Source: Gemmatimonadaceae bacterium (GTDB lineage Bacteria > Gemmatimonadota > Gemmatimonadetes > Gemmatimonadales > Gemmatimonadaceae). Taken from it: DNA of 64,000 nucleotides. This document shows, piece by piece, positions 61,582-64,000 of the stretch (positions are counted from its first letter, which is position 1; every line of letters starts with the position of its first letter). Made by a program: the position numbers and the translations under genes. The notes beneath the pieces are model-generated. The model saw only the letters and a program-made list of their open reading frames with translations, was not told where the DNA came from and did no database searches. The DNA lies in NCBI GenBank assembly GCA_020852815.1, contig JADZAN010000033.1, forward strand, positions 1 to 64,000, written 5' to 3'.

Positions 61582-64000
61582 GTGAACACGGCTCCATCGA
61601 CCGCAGGTTGGTCGACCGTTCGCCCACTCGCGCCGGGGTGTACCGTGGCCATCTTCCCGCACGCAAGGCGCCCGGTCGGTGGCCCTCGCCCAGCTCGGCG
61701 GGTCACCGCCTCGGGGAGGGCGATTCGGGCGCTCGAGACGCGCGAAAGCCAAGCGCTGGCTGAAGTTGCGAGCCTGACACCGGCAGCGGCCTTGGCCCGG
61801 TTCGGCACCGCTCGCTCCGGACTTACGGCAGCGGAGGCCGCGTCGCGGCTGGCGCAGCACGGCCACAACGAAGTCTACGTACGCTCGCGCGACGGGTGGG
61901 GGTGGGCGCTGCTCCGCGCGCTCGGCAATCCCCTGGTGCTCCTCCTCGTCCTGCTGGCTGCAGTCGCCCTCGCCACCGGAGACGTGCGCGCCGCGGTGGT
62001 GATCGGGGCGATGGTCGTGCTCGGCGTCATCCTCCGCTTCCTGCAGGAGTCGCGGGCCACAGCGGCGGCGGCGCGCCTGCGGGCGATGATTCGCGTGACG
62101 ACCACGGTGGTGCGCGATGCGCGGGACGTCCAGGTCCCGCTGCGCGACGTGGTGCCTGGTGACGTGGTGCGGCTGGCGGCCGGGGCGATGGTCCCCGCCG
62201 ACCTGCGCCTGATCGAGGCCAAGGATCTGTACGTGAACCAGTCGCCGCTCACCGGCGAGTCGCTGCCGAGTGAGAAGTCGGAGGAAGGGGACGCGCGCGG
62301 CGGCGTGGTGGCGCACGAGCGGCGTTCGCTCTGTTTTCTGGGGACGAGCGTGCAGAGCGGGTCGGCGTTAGGCGTGGTGATCGCGACCGGACGCGAGACT
62401 GCCTTCGGGAAGGTGGTGACGTCGGTCGCCGGCCCCGAGCCGCCAACGGCCTTCGATGTCGGCGTCGACCGCTTCACGTGGGTGATGATTCGCCTCCTCC
62501 TCGTGATGGTCCCGCTGGTCTTTGTCATCAACGGGGTCACGAAGCACGACTGGCGCGAGGCCTTCTTCTTCGCGCTGGCCGTGGCGGTGGGGCTCACGCC
62601 GGAGATGCTCCCGGCGATCATCTCGGTCTCGCTGTCGCGCGGGGCCATGGCGATGTCGCGCCACAAGGTGATCGTGAAGCACCTGGACGCGATGCAGAAC
62701 TTCGGGGCGATGGACGTCCTCTGCACCGACAAGACGGGGACGCTGACGATGGACCGGGTCGTCCTCGAGCGGCACTGCGACGTGGATGGCATGGAGAGCG
62801 AGCGCGTGCTGGCCCACGCCTACCTCATCGCGGAGTTCCAGACGGGGCTGCGCAACGTCCTCGACGAGGCGATCCTGGCCCACCGCGGCCAGCACCCCGA
62901 CATGGCGCCTGACGAGTGGCGCAAGGTGGATGAGATCCCCTTCGACTTCACGCGCCGGGTGATGTCGGTGGTCGTCGAGGGGCGCGACGGGGGGCGTCGC
63001 CTGGTGGCCAAGGGGGCCCCCGAAGCGATGCTGGCGCGCTGCACGCACGTGGAGCGCGGAGGGGTCGCGGTGCCGATTGCGCCTGACGGCGAAGCGGTGG
63101 CGCGCGCGCAGTACGATGCCCTCTCCAACGATGGCTTTCGCGTCCTGGCGGTCGCCGCGCGCGACGTCGACGTGCGGGCCGAGTACACCCGGGACGACGA
63201 GCAGGGGCTCACGCTCATCGGTTACACGGGCTTCCTCGACCCGCCCAAGGAGTCGGCGGCGCCGGCCATCGCCGCGCTGCAGGCGAGCGGCGTGACCGTG
63301 AAGATCCTCACCGGCGACAACGCGCTGGTGAGCCGCACCGTCTGCGCCAACGTCGGGCTGGCGACCGGCGACATCCTCACCGGTCCCGACATCGAGGCGA
63401 TGGACGACGTGCAGCTGGGTCGGGCGCTGCAGCGCTCGCAGCTCTGCGCGCGCCTCGCTCCCCTACAGAAGGAACGCATCATTGGCGTCCTCAAGGGGGC
63501 GGGGCACACGGTCGGTTTCCTGGGCGACGGGATCAACGACGCCCCCGCGTTGCGTGCGGCCGACGTCGGGATCTCCGTCGACGATGCGGTCGACATCGCC
63601 AAGGAGTCGGCCGACATCATCCTGCTGGAGAAGTCGCTCCTCGTCCTGCACGAGGGCGTTCGCGAGGGGAGGCGCACCTTCTCCAACATCCTCAAGTACG
63701 TGCGGATGGGGGCCAGCTCCAACTTCGGCAACATGCTCAGCGTGCTGGGAGCGAGCGCGCTCCTCCCCTTCGTCCCCATGGCTCCCATCCAGATCCTGAC
63801 CAACAACCTCCTCTACGACTTCTCGCAGGTCACGATCCCCTCCGACAACGTCGATCCGGAGGAGGTGGCGCGCCCTACGCCGTGGGCGATCGATCGCATC
63901 ACGCGCTTCATCCTCCTCGTGGGTCCCATCAGCTCACTCTTCGACTACATCACGTATGCCGTGATGTGGTTCGTCTTTGGCGCGCGGACGCCGGCGCACG
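61582..64000 (+). CDS. mgtA: MgtA-type Mg2+-importing P-type ATPase (3' end outside window)
   Basis: About 806 codons of a P3B-type ATPase that imports Mg2+ down its gradient. Visible landmarks are TGESLPSE near residue 224 (actuator), the phosphorylation site CTDKTGTLT with Asp383, KGAPEAML in the nucleotide-binding domain, and the hinge GDGINDAPAL. The membrane segment contains GLTPEMLPAI. MgtA-specific sequence appears near the right edge (VRMGASSNFGNMLSVLGAS, LLYDFSQVTIPSDNVD, and GPISSLFDYITYAVMWFVFGA). No ATG is available; GTG 61582 is used, with GTG 61645 (after GGGGTG) equally possible. The upstream gap is too short for a full M-box leader. Confidence 0.93.
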   Translation, partial: MNTAPSTAGWSTVRPLAPGCTVAIFPHARRPVGGPRPARRVTASGRAIRALETRESQALAEVASLTPAAALARFGTARSGLTAAEAASRLAQHGHNEVYVRSRDGWGWALLRALGNPLVLLLVLLAAVALATGDVRAAVVIGAMVVLGVILRFLQESRATAAAARLRAMIRVTTTVVRDARDVQVPLRDVVPGDVVRLAAGAMVPADLRLIEAKDLYVNQSPLTGESLPSEKSEEGDARGGVVAHERRSLCFLGTSVQSGSALGVVIATGRETAFGKVVTSVAGPEPPTAFDVGVDRFTWVMIRLLLVMVPLVFVINGVTKHDWREAFFFALAVAVGLTPEMLPAIISVSLSRGAMAMSRHKVIVKHLDAMQNFGAMDVLCTDKTGTLTMDRVVLERHCDVDGMESERVLAHAYLIAEFQTGLRNVLDEAILAHRGQHPDMAPDEWRKVDEIPFDFTRRVMSVVVEGRDGGRRLVAKGAPEAMLARCTHVERGGVAVPIAPDGEAVARAQYDALSNDGFRVLAVAARDVDVRAEYTRDDEQGLTLIGYTGFLDPPKESAAPAIAALQASGVTVKILTGDNALVSRTVCANVGLATGDILTGPDIEAMDDVQLGRALQRSQLCARLAPLQKERIIGVLKGAGHTVGFLGDGINDAPALRAADVGISVDDAVDIAKESADIILLEKSLLVLHEGVREGRRTFSNILKYVRMGASSNFGNMLSVLGASALLPFVPMAPIQILTNNLLYDFSQVTIPSDNVDPEEVARPTPWAIDRITRFILLVGPISSLFDYITYAVMWFVFGARTPAH

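Noticed and set aside
61463-61645. Mg2+-sensing M-box riboswitch before mgtA
   Set aside because: The gap to the divergent gene is too short for the full aptamer plus a promoter, and I could not find its conserved loops.

Overview
The window is a high-GC stretch of bacterial chromosome with ordinary gene density and no tRNA, rRNA, prophage, transposase or CRISPR array that I could find. The gene repertoire points to Gemmatimonadota, or a similar soil-type lineage such as Acidobacteriota. It includes an orphan duplicated FtsX-type permease, a membrane Ser/Thr kinase beside a BTAD-type protein, a VPS10/BNR beta-propeller protein, many secreted S9, S8 and class C beta-lactamase-like hydrolases, and a GMC dehydrogenase paired with a Tat-exported small subunit. 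The lineage is inferred from gene content, not from a marker gene.

Layout. 1-3447: a partial dienelactone hydrolase and a two-subunit GMC dehydrogenase, closed by a clear hairpin terminator. 3625-7705: a TonB-dependent receptor followed closely by a secreted Xaa-Pro aminopeptidase. 7712-9303: a DUF4198-type secreted protein and a nest of short tandem repeats. 9304-14516: orphan permease, PlsC acyltransferase, a TTGGGGTCAGAGTCA repeat cluster and a subtilisin lipoprotein with a large insertion. 14776-19785: a 1669-residue TPR/HD-GYP/GGDEF/STAND-ATPase/TPR signalling protein. 19892-22879: peptide-binding lipoprotein and MFS transporter. 22989-25909: a stress group (Hsp20, phosphoribosyltransferase, baeRF-like protein).

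26005-32814 is the most striking functional cluster. A response regulator, sensor kinase and MprF/LpiA-type aminoacyl-phosphatidylglycerol synthase lie in one direction. The predicted opposing hydrolase AcvB/VirJ is convergent to them. On the other flank, transcribed divergently, are a tiny lysine-rich secreted protein resembling the acid-shock protein Asr and a second VirJ-like lipoprotein in which the nucleophile serine is replaced by alanine. Together they look like a regulated module for membrane-lipid charge and envelope stress.

32912-35284: CitMHS transporter and nitrilase. 35436-43251: transmembrane Ser/Thr kinase, overlapping lipoprotein, BTAD-type regulator and three exported proteins. 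43334-58744: a run of exported hydrolases and surface proteins (two beta-lactamase-fold serine hydrolases, prolyl oligopeptidase, VPS10 propeller, repeat lipoprotein, S9 peptidase translationally coupled to a carboxypeptidase-regulatory-domain protein). With the Xaa-Pro aminopeptidase and the peptide-binding lipoprotein this suggests a life on external peptides. 59282-64000: a BtuB/heme-type TonB receptor divergent from an MgtA-type Mg2+ ATPase that runs off the window.

Two sequence-level signals run across the genes. One is a dispersed intergenic hairpin element (core CCCAGCGAAAGCTGGG, eight copies). The other is a strong excess of the octamer CGTTAGGC / GCCTAACG on both strands and mostly inside genes.
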